Shown here: one piece after another, positions 17,469 through 26,923 of the stretch
How positions within the stretch are numbered: position 1 is the stretch's first letter
How the letters are laid out: every line of letters begins with the position of its first letter
NCBI GenBank assembly: GCA_030403585.1
Contig: JAUEPE010000001.1
Location: forward strand, 452,803-516,802
From: Frankia sp. RB7
GTDB lineage: Bacteria; Pseudomonadota; Alphaproteobacteria; Rhizobiales; Xanthobacteraceae
Direction of reading: 5' to 3'
Length of the DNA stretch: 64,000 nucleotides
The notes under the pieces: generated by a model
Databases searched by the model: none
The model's input: only the letters and a program-made list of their open reading frames with translations
What the model was told of the DNA's origin: nothing
Program-made: the position numbers and the translations under genes

Positions 17469-18347
17469 TCACTCCACCAGTAGCACGTCCACGGCAACGC
17501 CGAGCTTCTGCTTCGGCGAGCCGACGATGATGCCGTCCACGGGGGACACATCGGAGAAGTCGCGGCCGACCGCCAGGACGATGTGATCGCTGGCGACCAA
17601 GAGATCGTTGGTCGGATCGAAGTCGATCCAGCCGAGCTCCGCCCCGCACCACAGCGACACCCAGGCATGCGTCGCGTCCGCGCCCTGCATGCGCGGCTGG
17701 CCGGCGGGCGGAATGGTACGCAGATAACCGCTGACATAGGCGGCAGGCAGGCCGAGCCCGCGCAGCCCTGCGATCATCACATGGGCAAAATCCTGGCAGA
17801 CGCCGTGGCGCTTGTCGAAGACCTCGTTGAGCGGTGTCGAAATCACGGTGGCCTTGGGATCATAGCGAAACTCGGTGCGGATGCGGTGCATGAGATCGAC
17901 CGCACCGCCGAGGATGCCCGCGCCCGCCGCAAAGCTCTCAGCAGCATAGGCACTGACGGGACGCAACACCGGCACCAGCGGGCTCGCAAAGACATAACCG
18001 ACCGGCGAGGACGGCCCGAGGCTCGTCGCTTCAAACGCGACGTCGCGGATGCTCTCCCAGGACGGGCTCGCGGCATCGCGCGCCGGCGGCTTGCGCGAGA
18101 CTGAGACGCGCGAGCGCGAGTCGATGCGCAAATTGCGATGCGCGGCCTCGATCACGATGCTCTCGGTCAGCGTGCCGAAGAAATCGCGGCGGACGTTGCG
18201 CTCGGACGGGCGCGGACGGATCTCGATCTTGTGCGAGATCAGCTCCTGGCCGCTGCCGTCCCTCGGCTCGAGCCGCAGCGTGCAGCGGGCGAAGCTGACC
18301 GGGCTTTCGTATTCGTAGGTGGTGACGTGCCTTATGTCGTAGATCAC
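17469..18347 (-). CDS. Transglutaminase-family protein (bacterial N-terminal domain plus TGc)
   Basis: This 292-residue protein has the bacterial transglutaminase-like N-terminal domain (from MIYDIRHVTTYEYESPVSFA) and a papain-like TGc domain. The triad is visible: Cys in GVCQDFAH (about residue 184), His in ATHAWVS (about 227) and Asp in WIDFDPTND (about 244). In such families the enzyme acts as a peptidase, amidase or acyl-transfer enzyme on peptides. Its start overlaps the end of the ATP-grasp/alpha-E gene by four bases, so the two are translationally linked. It is probably cytoplasmic (no signal peptide). Confidence 0.88.
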   Translation of the reverse strand: MIYDIRHVTTYEYESPVSFARCTLRLEPRDGSGQELISHKIEIRPRPSERNVRRDFFGTLTESIVIEAAHRNLRIDSRSRVSVSRKPPARDAASPSWESIRDVAFEATSLGPSSPVGYVFASPLVPVLRPVSAYAAESFAAGAGILGGAVDLMHRIRTEFRYDPKATVISTPLNEVFDKRHGVCQDFAHVMIAGLRGLGLPAAYVSGYLRTIPPAGQPRMQGADATHAWVSLWCGAELGWIDFDPTNDLLVASDHIVLAVGRDFSDVSPVDGIIVGSPKQKLGVAVDVLLVE

Positions 18348-20866
18348 GCCAGCCCCGTCAGCTTTTCCGGCCGGCTCGCATTGGTGCCGTGCGGGAAGTA
18401 ATGCAGCCCGATCGCCTCAGCAAGGCCGAGCAGATCCTGCTCCAGCGCGAACAGGTTCTTGACCTCGAGCTTCTCGGCTTCGGCGGTCGCGAGCATGGAC
18501 TGCACCGCCACCGCAAGCCGCTGCGGCTGCTCGATCAGGCCGTGCTCCTTCAGGCTTGGCAGTGCCGCGATATGCTCGTTCAGTGTCGTCACCTGGAACG
18601 CCACCGAACGCGGATTGTAGGGATCGAGCACGGCGAGGTCGCGCACCGGCGCCAGGATCGGCGCCAGCAGATAGCGCGAGCGATAGGTGATCTGGGAATC
18701 CACCAGCGTCAGCAAAATGTCGAGGTCCTCGTCGCCGGCCTCGTCATAAGCAAACTGTCGCGCAAAACGCGCCGTGTTGATCGCGCGCTCGGTGCGGCGG
18801 CCAATATCGAGGAAGCGCCAGCCGGCGGCGCGGTTCATGTTCTCCTGCGCCAGGCCTGCGAAGCTCGCCAGTTCCTGCAGGGTCAGCTCGGCTGCGCTCA
18901 GCACGCTGTCGTCGTCCTCGACCTCGTAGGAGAGCCGTTCCGCCATCTCGGTTATGACCTGCCAGGCGTCGGGCGACAGCCGCTCGCGCAAGGAAGTCGC
19001 GGTACGCTGCGCCGAGCGCACCAGCGACAGCGCCGAGCCGAAACGCTCCGCGCTCTGCAACGCTTCGGCGACAATGCGCCCCGGCGTCGCGCGCGAGGTC
19101 TGCGAGATCGCGCCCCAGGTCACCAGCAGGCGCTGGATCCGTTCGCCCGATTGCAGCGAGGCCGCGGTGCCCTTGTTGGGTCCGCTCGGCGAGCCCAGCG
19201 CGCGCACCAGCCGCAGCGTCGCCTCGGCGCGTTCGAGATAGCGACCGAGCCAGAACAGATTGTCGGCGGCGCGGCTCGGCAGCACACCGGCGATGCGGCG
19301 AATGCGGACCTTGTCGGTCGCCGGCAGCAGCGACGCGGTGGCGACCTTCTTCTCCGAGATCACCCAGACGTCGGCGGAACGTGCGCCGTCCCCCATCGAC
19401 ACCGCGCGCGCATCGGCCTGCTCGGCGATCCGGCAGAAGCCGCCGGGCATGATGGCCCAGCCTTCCGGCGTCGCGGCAGCAAACACGCGCAGCACGAAAG
19501 GACGCGGCGTGATCTGCCCCTGCTCCCACACCGGCATGGTGGAAAGACGCACCACCTCCTGGCCGACATAGTCCATGCCGCGCGCGGCGATGGCGTCGGT
19601 CAGGCGCTGGCGTCCGGCGGCGTCGAGCTCGCTTGCGAGCACCGGGCCGTTGCTGTCGAAGCCGGGAACGCCACGCCGATAGGCGCCCTCGATCGCGACC
19701 TGGTCGAGCCGCGACAACACTTCGTCGCGCGCCGACTTCTGTCCGCACCACCAGGTCGCGATGTGCGGCATCTTCAGCTCTTCGCCGAGCAGGCGACGGC
19801 TCAGGGCCGGCAGGAAACCGAGCATCGCGCGCGCCTCCAGCACGCCCGAGCCCGGCATGTTGGCGACGACGACGCCGTCCTTGCGCAGCACGTCGATCAG
19901 GCCGGGCACGCCGAGATGCGAGGAGGCATCGAGCTCGAGCGGATCGAGCGAATTGGAATCGACACGGCGCAGCAGCACGTCGAGCCGCTTCAACCCCGCG
20001 ACCGTGCGGATGTGAATGCGATTGTCGCTGACGGCGAGATCGTCGCCCTCGACCAAGAGGAAGCCGAGATAGCGCGCCAGCGTCGCGTGCTCGAAATAGG
20101 TTTCGCTGAAACTGCCGGGCGAAAGCACACCGATCCGCGGCTCGTCGCGATCGGCACGCGCGCGAAGGCTATCGCGAAACGCCTCGAAGAACGGCGCGAC
20201 GCGCGGCACGTTCATCGACTTGTAGAGATCGGAGAAGGCGCGCGACAGCACCAGACGGTTTTCCAGCGCATAGCCCGCGCCGGACGGCGCCTGCGTGCGG
20301 TCGCCGAGCACCCACCAGCGGCCGTCGGGCCCGCGGCCGACATCGGCGGCATAGAGGGAGAGGTAGCGGCCTCCCGGCGGCGGCACGCCGCAGACGGGAC
20401 GGAGATATTCGGGGCTGCCGGCGATCGCGCCGGCCGGCAGCGCGCCTTCCGCGACCAGCCGCCCCTCGCCATAGATATCGCGCAGCACGAGCTCCAAGAG
20501 TTCGGCGCGCTGGGTGATGCCGGCAGAGAGCTGCTTCCAGTCGGCCTCGTCGATCAGCAGCGGCAGATGGCTGAGCGACCACGGCCGGTCGGCACTGTCG
20601 CCGGGGGCGCGGTAGGTGACGCCGGCCTCGCGGAGGTGACGGTCGGCCATGCCGAAGCGCCGCTCGACCTCGTCAGGCGCGAGGCCGCCGAAGGCATCGA
20701 AGAAGCGGCTCCAGACCGCGCGCGGGGCGCCGTCGGGCCCCAGAAACTCGTCGGGGATGCCGGGCAGGCGGCGATAGTCGCGGACCCATTGCGCGAGGCG
20801 GCGCTGGCCTTCGCGCTGACCTTGTGCCTTACCCGCCTTGCCCTGTTCGGCTGCGCCCTCGCCCAT
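18344..20866 (-). CDS. Fused circularly permuted ATP-grasp and alpha-E protein
   Basis: The 840-residue protein joins a circularly permuted type 2 ATP-grasp domain (about 50-500; marks include YLSLYAADVGRGPDGRWWVL, NRLVLSRAFSDL, ARYLGFLLVEGDDLAV and HIRTVAGLKRLDVLLRRVDS) with an alpha-E helical domain (about 525-835; RAADNLFWLGRYLERAEATLRL, then RDLAVLDPYNPRSVAFQV). These are often separate neighbouring genes. The ATP-grasp part is predicted to make amide bonds in peptides and alpha-E is of unknown function. It sits 28 bases after the DUF2126 transglutaminase gene and overlaps the next one. GGGAGAG supports the ATG at 20866. No substrate is known. Confidence 0.88.
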   Translation of the reverse strand: MGEGAAEQGKAGKAQGQREGQRRLAQWVRDYRRLPGIPDEFLGPDGAPRAVWSRFFDAFGGLAPDEVERRFGMADRHLREAGVTYRAPGDSADRPWSLSHLPLLIDEADWKQLSAGITQRAELLELVLRDIYGEGRLVAEGALPAGAIAGSPEYLRPVCGVPPPGGRYLSLYAADVGRGPDGRWWVLGDRTQAPSGAGYALENRLVLSRAFSDLYKSMNVPRVAPFFEAFRDSLRARADRDEPRIGVLSPGSFSETYFEHATLARYLGFLLVEGDDLAVSDNRIHIRTVAGLKRLDVLLRRVDSNSLDPLELDASSHLGVPGLIDVLRKDGVVVANMPGSGVLEARAMLGFLPALSRRLLGEELKMPHIATWWCGQKSARDEVLSRLDQVAIEGAYRRGVPGFDSNGPVLASELDAAGRQRLTDAIAARGMDYVGQEVVRLSTMPVWEQGQITPRPFVLRVFAAATPEGWAIMPGGFCRIAEQADARAVSMGDGARSADVWVISEKKVATASLLPATDKVRIRRIAGVLPSRAADNLFWLGRYLERAEATLRLVRALGSPSGPNKGTAASLQSGERIQRLLVTWGAISQTSRATPGRIVAEALQSAERFGSALSLVRSAQRTATSLRERLSPDAWQVITEMAERLSYEVEDDDSVLSAAELTLQELASFAGLAQENMNRAAGWRFLDIGRRTERAINTARFARQFAYDEAGDEDLDILLTLVDSQITYRSRYLLAPILAPVRDLAVLDPYNPRSVAFQVTTLNEHIAALPSLKEHGLIEQPQRLAVAVQSMLATAEAEKLEVKNLFALEQDLLGLAEAIGLHYFPHGTNASRPEKLTGLA

Positions 20867-20893
20867 GCGCCTCTCCCTGCCCCACCATCATAC

Positions 20894-23800
20894 TCATTGC
20901 AGGAGCGGTGTCCGCAAGTCGAGGGTCAGCGGGAATTCATTTGTGCGTTCCTCGGGCGGCGGCTGCATGGGGCCTGGCGTATGGCCGTGGTCCTGGAAGC
21001 GCGCCAGCCGTCGCGCCTCGGCCTCGTAGGTGTTGACCGGCTTGGTGTCGTAGCTGCGGCCGCCGGGATGGGCGACGTGATAGACACAGCCGCCGAGCGA
21101 GCGGCCATTCCAGGTGTCGATCAGGTCGAAGGTCAAGGGCGCATGGACGGGAATGGTCGGGTGCAGGCCGGAGGCTGGCTGCCAGGCCTTGAACCGGACG
21201 CCGGCGACGGCTTCCCCGGAGCGTCCGGTCGACGTCATCGGCAGGCGGCGGCCGTTGCAGCTGATGACGTGACGGCCCTCGATGAAACCTTCCGCCTTGA
21301 CCTGCAGCCGCTCGACCGACGAGTCGACATAGCGCACGGTGCCGCCGGCCGAACCCTCCTCGCCCAGCACGTGCCAGGGCTCCAGCGCCTGGCGCAGCTC
21401 CAGGGTCACGCCGCCATGATGGATGCGGCCAAAGGCGGGGAAGCGGAATTCGAGCTGGGCCAGATACCATTCCGGCTCGAACGGATAGCCGGCGCCCTTG
21501 AGCTCGGAGAGCACGTCCTGAAAATCTTCCCAGATGAAATGCGGCAGCATGAAGCGATCATGCAGCGCGGTGCCCCAGCGCACGAACTTGCCTTGTTGCG
21601 GCTCGCGCCAGAGTTTTGCGATCAGCGCGCGGATCAGAAGCTGCTGCGCCAGCGACATGCGCGGATCCGGAGGCATTTCGAGCGCGCGGAATTCGACGAG
21701 GCCGAGACGGCCGGTGGGACTATCAGGCGAATAGAGCTTGTCGATGCAGATCTCGGCACGATGGGTGTTGCCGGTGATGTCGACCAGCAGATGCCGGAAC
21801 AGCCGGTCGACCAGCCACAGCGGCGTCTGGTAGCCCGGCGGCGGCACGTGCGAGAGTGCGATCTCGAGCTCGTAGATGCTGTCGTGACGGGCTTCGTCGA
21901 TGCGCGGCGCCTGGCTGGTCGGGCCGATGAAGAGACCGGAGAAGAAATAGGACAGCGACGGATGTCGCTGCCAGTACAGCACCAGGCTCTTCAACAGATC
22001 AGGACGGCGCAGGAACGGCGAGTCCGGCGGGCTCGAGCCGCCGACCACGACGTGATTGCCGCCGCCGGTGCCGGTGTGGCGGCCGTCGACCAGGAAGCGG
22101 TTCGCGCCGAGGCGTATCTTGCCGGCATCCTCATAGAGCCCGACGGTGATGTCGACCGCTTCGCGCCAATTCTTTGCCGGCTGAACGTTGACCTCGATGA
22201 CGCCGGGGTCAGGCGTCACCTTGATAACCTCGATGCGCGGGTCGAACGGCGGCGCATAACCTTCGACATGGACCTGGAGCTGCATCTCCTCGGCCGTGGC
22301 TTCGACCGCCGCGATCATCTCGAGATAATCCTCGATACGCTCGACCGGCGGCATGAACGCGCAGATCACGCCGTCGCGGACTTCGATCGACAGCGCCGTG
22401 CGGACGGGGACGGACATATTGAGCTTCTCGGGCGCGACCCGCGACGGCGGCGATTTCGGGCGCTCCGGGAGTGTGAACACCGGCAGCTTGCCGCGCGCCT
22501 CCATCGGATCCTGCTCGACGATGTAGGGATATTCACTGGGCGGTACGTGGCCGAGCGAACCGATCGGCAAGCGCAGGCCGAGAGGCGAATCGCCCGGCAT
22601 CAGGAACAAATGATTGCGCCGGAGTTGCCAGCGCTCGCTGCGCCAGCGCGGCGGCGCGTTCCAGCGCTGCACCGGCAGCACGTAGCCGCGCGGCTTGCGG
22701 AGGCCCTCATCGAACACCCGCGCCATGCGCGCGCGCTCCTCCGGATTGGACAATTTGGAATCGGAGGGATCGACGTTGACGGGAAGCTCTGCCTCCTTCA
22801 GCAACCAGTAGGCGGTGTCCTCATAGGCTGGAACGATGTAGCCGGGATCGAGCCCGAGCCGCGCCGCCGTGCCCTCCATGAAATCCTCGGCGTCCTCGGT
22901 CACGGCGCGCTTGGGATTCTCGATCCTGGCGATGAGGTCGCCATTCTTCCAGATCGGCACGCCGTCCTTGCGCCAGTACAGGCCAAAGGCCCAGCGCGGC
23001 AGGCTCTCGCCCGGGTACCATTTGCCTTGGCCGTAATGCAGCAGGCCACCGGGCGCGAAGCGCGTGCGCAGGCGGCGGATGAGATCGTCGCCGAGCGCGC
23101 GCTTGGTCGGGCCGACCGCTTCGGTGTTCCACTCCGCGGCTTCGAGATCGTCGACCGAAACGAAGGTCGGCTCGCCGCCCATGGTGAGCCGCACGTCCTG
23201 CGCGGCGAGATCGCCATCGACCTGCTCGCCGAGATCGTTGAGCCGGCCCCAGGACTCGTCGGAGAACGGCTTTGTGATGCGCGGCGCTTCGCGGATGCGC
23301 CGGACGCTCATGTCGAAGGCGAAGTCGACCTCGGCAAAGCCGGCACCGCCCGAGATCGGCGCCGCCGAGCGGTAGTGCGGCGTGGCGGCAACCGGGATGT
23401 GCCCCTCGCCTGCGAGCATGCCGGAAGTCGCGTCGAACCCGATCCAGCCCGCACCCGGCAGATAGACCTCGGCCCAGGCATGCAGATCGGTGAAGTCGTT
23501 CTCCACCTCCGGCGGTCCCTCGATCGGATCGATGTCAGGACGGATCTGGATAAGATAACCGGAGACGAAACGGGCCGCGAGGCCGAGATGGCGGAAGGTC
23601 TGGATCAACAGCCATGCGGAGTCGCGGCACGACCCGGCCGCGGAGGAGAGCGTCTCCTCAGGCGTCTGGACGCCCGGCTCCATGCGAATGACGTAGCGGA
23701 TCTTCTGCTGCAGCTCCCTGTTCAGGTCGACCAGGAAGTTGACGGTATTCGGGGCTTCGCGCGGGATCGAGGCGAGATATTTTGCGAATGCGGGATCGGG

Positions 23801-24166
23801 CGGGATGGTCTCGAGATACGGCGCCAGCTCCTTCTTGAGGTCCTTCGTGTATTCGAACGGAAAGCTGTCGGCGTAAGGTTCGACGAAGAAGTCGAACGGG
23901 TTGACCGTGGTCATCTGCGCCGTGAAGTCGACCTCGATCTTCAGCTCGGTCGTCTTCTCCGGGAACACGTAGCGCGCGACCCAATTGCCTAGCGGATCCT
24001 GCTGCCAGTTCACGAAATGATTGGCCGGCGTGACCTTGAGCGAATAGCTCAGGATCGGCGTGCGCGTGTGCGGCGCCGGCCGCAGGCGGATGGTTTGCGG
24101 TCCCAGATCGATCGGGCGGTCGTATTTGTAGTGCGTGACGTGGTTCAATGCGACGTAGATCGACAC
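20894..24166 (-). CDS. Large transglutaminase-family protein with DUF2126 C-terminus
   Basis: The 1090-residue protein has an N-terminal transglutaminase-like part (about 1-290) with Cys in [14 protein letters not shown] (about 176), His in DLHAWAEVY (about 216) and Asp in [10 protein letters not shown] (about 231). A long DUF2126 region follows (about 300-1085) of unknown biochemistry. I start at GTG 24166, where the family-typical opening [17 protein letters not shown] begins and GGAG stands upstream; the open frame reaches 24223 but adds 19 unconserved residues. It heads a minus-strand row with the ATP-grasp/alpha-E and second transglutaminase genes. Prediction for this family is a role in peptide maturation or modification. 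Confidence 0.87.
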   Translation of the reverse strand: MSIYVALNHVTHYKYDRPIDLGPQTIRLRPAPHTRTPILSYSLKVTPANHFVNWQQDPLGNWVARYVFPEKTTELKIEVDFTAQMTTVNPFDFFVEPYADSFPFEYTKDLKKELAPYLETIPPDPAFAKYLASIPREAPNTVNFLVDLNRELQQKIRYVIRMEPGVQTPEETLSSAAGSCRDSAWLLIQTFRHLGLAARFVSGYLIQIRPDIDPIEGPPEVENDFTDLHAWAEVYLPGAGWIGFDATSGMLAGEGHIPVAATPHYRSAAPISGGAGFAEVDFAFDMSVRRIREAPRITKPFSDESWGRLNDLGEQVDGDLAAQDVRLTMGGEPTFVSVDDLEAAEWNTEAVGPTKRALGDDLIRRLRTRFAPGGLLHYGQGKWYPGESLPRWAFGLYWRKDGVPIWKNGDLIARIENPKRAVTEDAEDFMEGTAARLGLDPGYIVPAYEDTAYWLLKEAELPVNVDPSDSKLSNPEERARMARVFDEGLRKPRGYVLPVQRWNAPPRWRSERWQLRRNHLFLMPGDSPLGLRLPIGSLGHVPPSEYPYIVEQDPMEARGKLPVFTLPERPKSPPSRVAPEKLNMSVPVRTALSIEVRDGVICAFMPPVERIEDYLEMIAAVEATAEEMQLQVHVEGYAPPFDPRIEVIKVTPDPGVIEVNVQPAKNWREAVDITVGLYEDAGKIRLGANRFLVDGRHTGTGGGNHVVVGGSSPPDSPFLRRPDLLKSLVLYWQRHPSLSYFFSGLFIGPTSQAPRIDEARHDSIYELEIALSHVPPPGYQTPLWLVDRLFRHLLVDITGNTHRAEICIDKLYSPDSPTGRLGLVEFRALEMPPDPRMSLAQQLLIRALIAKLWREPQQGKFVRWGTALHDRFMLPHFIWEDFQDVLSELKGAGYPFEPEWYLAQLEFRFPAFGRIHHGGVTLELRQALEPWHVLGEEGSAGGTVRYVDSSVERLQVKAEGFIEGRHVISCNGRRLPMTSTGRSGEAVAGVRFKAWQPASGLHPTIPVHAPLTFDLIDTWNGRSLGGCVYHVAHPGGRSYDTKPVNTYEAEARRLARFQDHGHTPGPMQPPPEERTNEFPLTLDLRTPLLQ

Positions 24167-24270
24167 GGGGTGCGGTACTCCAGCAGCTTTTTTGAGCAGA
24201 ACACCGCTGGTGACCTCGATCAAGCATTAACAACGGGCAGACCGTGCCTATGGCACGGGCTGCGCGCTCA

Positions 24271-25794
24271 CTACATGGTCGCGCCCAGCACCCAGGGCGC
24301 GAACTCGGCGCCGCCGAAATCGAAGCTTTCGCTCTTGGTCGGCTGGCCGGATGCGGTCTTGAGGATGAGATCGAAGATGCGCTGGCCGCACTCCTGCACG
24401 CTCTCCTCGCCTTCGAGGATGGTGCCGCAATTGACGTCCATGTCCTCTTCCATGCGCTTGTACATGGGCGTGTTGGTGGCAAGCTTGATCGAGGGCGCGG
24501 GCTTGCAGCCGAACACGCTGCCGCGGCCCGTGGTGAAGCAGACGAGGTTGGCGCCCCCGGCGACCTGGCCGGTGGCCGCGACCGGATCGTAGCCGGGCGT
24601 ATCCATGAACACGAAGCCGCGCTTGGTCACGGGCTCGGCGTAGCGGACCACGTCGACCAGATTGGTGGTGCCGGCCTTGGCCATCGCACCCAGCGATTTT
24701 TCCAGGATGGTGGTGAGACCGCCGGCCTTGTTGCCGGGGCTCGGATTGGCGTTCATCTCGGCGCCTTCGCGCGTCGTGTATTCGTCCCACCAGCGCATGA
24801 GATCGACCAGCTTCTCGCCGACCTCGCGGCTCACCGCACGACGCGTCAGCAGATGCTCGGCGCCGTAGGTCTCGGGCGTCTCCGACAGGATCACGGTGCC
24901 GCCGTGACGCACGATGAGATCGCTGGCGGCACCGAGCGCCGGATTGGCCGACACGCCGGAATAGCCGTCCGAGCCGCCGCATTGCAGCGCCACGGTGAGT
25001 TCGCTCACCGGCACGGACTCACGCTTGACCTTGTTGGAGTCAGCGAGCGCCTCGCGCACGAACGCAATGCCGGCTTCCACCGTCTTGCGGGTACCGCCGA
25101 CTTCCTGAATGTCCATCGCGCGCAGACGGCCGGCGAGCTTCTGCTCTTCCATCAACCCACCGATCTGGTTTACCTCGCAGCCGAGGCCGAGCACGATGAC
25201 GTGGGAGAAGTTGACGTGCCGCGCGTAGCCGCCGAGCGTGCGGCGGAGCAGCGCGAGCGGCTCGTTCTGCGTCATGCCGCAACCGGTCTTGTGCGTCAGC
25301 GCCACCACGCCATCCACATTCGGGAAGTCGGCGAGCGGATTGTCGCCGGTGAAGGGATTCTTCTTGAAGACGTCGGCGACGAGGCTCGCAACATGCGCGC
25401 TGCAATTCACCGAAGTAAGGATGCCGATATAGTTGCGCGTGGCGACGCGGCCGTCCGGGCGGCGGATGCCTTCGAAGGTCGCCGGCAGGTCGAAATTCGG
25501 CGTCGGCTTGACGTCGACGCAATAGGCGTAGTCCTTGGCGAAGTCGCCCATGCCGATATTCTGCACGTGCACGTGCTGGCCCGGCGCGATCGGCGCGGTG
25601 GCAAAGCCGATGATCTGGCCGTAGCGGATGACAGGCTCGCCCACCGCGATCGGCTTGATCGCAACCTTGTGGCCGGAGGGAATGCGCTCGACCGTGGTCA
25701 CGCCGTCGGCCACCAATGTCCCCGGCGGCAGGCTCGCGCGCGCGATCAGCACGCCATCAGCGGGATGCAGGCGGATGACGGGGCTGATGGTCAT
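24271..25794 (-). CDS. UxaA/GarD-family dehydratase (altronate or galactarate type)
   Basis: The 507-residue protein has an N-terminal SAF domain (about 1-85) and the large UxaA C-domain (from about 105, RPDGRVATRNYIGILTSVNC). Conserved cysteines in NCSAH, KTGCGM, GLGCEVNQ and CGGSDG suit an iron-dependent hydro-lyase. Family members dehydrate altronate, galactarate or sulfolactate-like hydroxy acids to 2-keto-3-deoxy products. AAGGAGACTCCC sits before the ATG at 25794. It is the last gene of a row with a Liv-type transporter, an Ldh2-family dehydrogenase and an HpaI-type aldolase, which fits a dehydratase-aldolase route like GarD-GarL. The exact sugar acid is not known. Confidence 0.85.
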   Translation of the reverse strand: MTISPVIRLHPADGVLIARASLPPGTLVADGVTTVERIPSGHKVAIKPIAVGEPVIRYGQIIGFATAPIAPGQHVHVQNIGMGDFAKDYAYCVDVKPTPNFDLPATFEGIRRPDGRVATRNYIGILTSVNCSAHVASLVADVFKKNPFTGDNPLADFPNVDGVVALTHKTGCGMTQNEPLALLRRTLGGYARHVNFSHVIVLGLGCEVNQIGGLMEEQKLAGRLRAMDIQEVGGTRKTVEAGIAFVREALADSNKVKRESVPVSELTVALQCGGSDGYSGVSANPALGAASDLIVRHGGTVILSETPETYGAEHLLTRRAVSREVGEKLVDLMRWWDEYTTREGAEMNANPSPGNKAGGLTTILEKSLGAMAKAGTTNLVDVVRYAEPVTKRGFVFMDTPGYDPVAATGQVAGGANLVCFTTGRGSVFGCKPAPSIKLATNTPMYKRMEEDMDVNCGTILEGEESVQECGQRIFDLILKTASGQPTKSESFDFGGAEFAPWVLGATM

Positions 25795-25821
25795 GGGAGT
25801 CTCCTTCGGTCTTCTGACTTC

Positions 25822-25990
25822 ACCTCGCCCCGTTCTTACGGGGAGAGGTCGGATCGCGACTGGCGATGCATCGTCCGGGGCGATCCGGGTGAGGGGCAAG
25901 CCGCGCGCTCGATCGTTAGTTCAGTACGTGTTGAGAGAGGCCCCTCACCCCAACCCTCTTCCCGCAAGTGCGGGGAGAGGGAGAGGAGAG
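25822..25990. repeat. Long compound palindrome, copy 1 of the GGGGAGAGG family
   Basis: A hairpin with a TTCTTA loop at about 25822-25849 is followed by GGATCGC/GCGATCC arms, then GTGAGGGGC (25889-25897) pairing with GCCCCTCAC (25940-25948), then another GC-rich hairpin. The same order of parts occurs, in opposite orientation, at 47508-47644. It lies between the aldolase and dehydratase genes within one predicted transcript, so it could shape mRNA stability. Confidence 0.82.
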
Positions 25991-25993
25991 AGC

Positions 25994-26770
25994 TCAGGCC
26001 TTGCCGCCAGCATCCTTGCGGGTCGCGTTGACCTGCATCTTGGCGTAGGTCGTCATCAGGCCGACCTCGTTCGAGAGCGTCACCAGCTTGAAGCCCATGT
26101 TGATGGCACGCGCCGCGCCTTCGGCGCCGCTGCAATGGATGCCGGCGTTGAGGCCGCGCTTGCTGCTCTCCTTGATGATCTTGTCGTAGATCGCGAGGAT
26201 CTCGGGCTCGCTGCGGTCGAGCTTCGGCTCGAGGCCGTAGGAGAAGCCGAGATCGGACGGACCGATATAGACGCCGTCGATACCCTCGACGTCGAAGATC
26301 GCTTCCATGTTTTCGACCGCGGTCTTGGTTTCCATCATCGGCAGCAGCACGATGTCGTCGTTGGCCGTCTTCTGGTAGGAACCTGCGGTGCCGTACATGC
26401 CGGCGCGGATCGGGCCGTTGGAGCGCACGCCCTTCGGCGGATATTTCGAATACGAGACGAGGTTCTTGGCTTCCTGCGCCGTATTGACCATCGGGCAGAT
26501 CACGCCATAGGCGCCGCCGTCGAGCACCTTGCCGATGATGCCGGGCTCGTTCCAGGGCACGCGGACCATCGGGGTCACCGGATGCTTGTCCATCGCCTGG
26601 AAGCACTGCACCATCGACTGATAATCCTGCACGCCATGCTGGATGTCGACGGTGACGCTGTCGAAGCCGCATTGCGCGATCATCTCAGCGGAGAAGCCGG
26701 AGGGAATCGCGAGCCACGCGTTGACCACGGCCTTGCCAGACTTCCAGATTTCCTTGACCTTGTTCGCCAC
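25994..26770 (-). CDS. HpcH/HpaI-family aldolase
   Basis: The 258-residue class II pyruvate aldolase has a TIM-barrel with the family markers FDSVTVDIQHG (His likely the general base), RVPWNEPG, PMMETKTAVENM (Glu metal ligand) and YIGPSDLGFSYG (Asp metal ligand). Relatives cleave 2-keto-3-deoxy sugar acids (GarL, RhmA) or 2,4-dihydroxyhept-2-enedioate in the homoprotocatechuate route (HpaI). The neighbouring UxaA/GarD-type gene favours a sugar-acid role. The hpa operon 7 kb away lacks its own hpaI, so a double role is possible. The start is a GTG with GAAGGAAGG upstream. Three GGACCGT repeats lie in its leader. Confidence 0.87.
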   Translation of the reverse strand: MANKVKEIWKSGKAVVNAWLAIPSGFSAEMIAQCGFDSVTVDIQHGVQDYQSMVQCFQAMDKHPVTPMVRVPWNEPGIIGKVLDGGAYGVICPMVNTAQEAKNLVSYSKYPPKGVRSNGPIRAGMYGTAGSYQKTANDDIVLLPMMETKTAVENMEAIFDVEGIDGVYIGPSDLGFSYGLEPKLDRSEPEILAIYDKIIKESSKRGLNAGIHCSGAEGAARAINMGFKLVTLSNEVGLMTTYAKMQVNATRKDAGGKA

Positions 26771-26793
26771 GTTGCCTTCCTTCTTCGTTGTTT

Positions 26794-26825
26794 GGACCGT
26801 GTTTTTGGACCGTTGTTAGGACCGT
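26794..26825 (-). promoter_or_regulatory. Three spaced GGACCGT repeats in the leader of the aldolase gene
   Basis: GGACCGT occurs at 26794-26800, 26807-26813 and 26819-26825, with repeat intervals of 13 and 12 bases. They start 24 bases upstream of the aldolase GTG and would be read as ACGGTCC in its mRNA. Function is unknown; near-helical spacing of 12-13 bases could suit a cooperative binding protein. Confidence 0.3.
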
Positions 26826-26923
26826 CGTCACCAGCCGCGCGCCGCGACAGCACGACCTCGTTGTTACCGCGAACCGGGTCGCCGCGCTACGCTCGCAATT
26901 ACGCAAGACCTATGCGGCACGAC

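Noticed and set aside
18389..23992. A very long open frame on the plus strand
   Set aside because: It is the antisense of three well-supported minus-strand genes with full catalytic motifs, and arises from high GC. Its predicted product has no family-like sequence.
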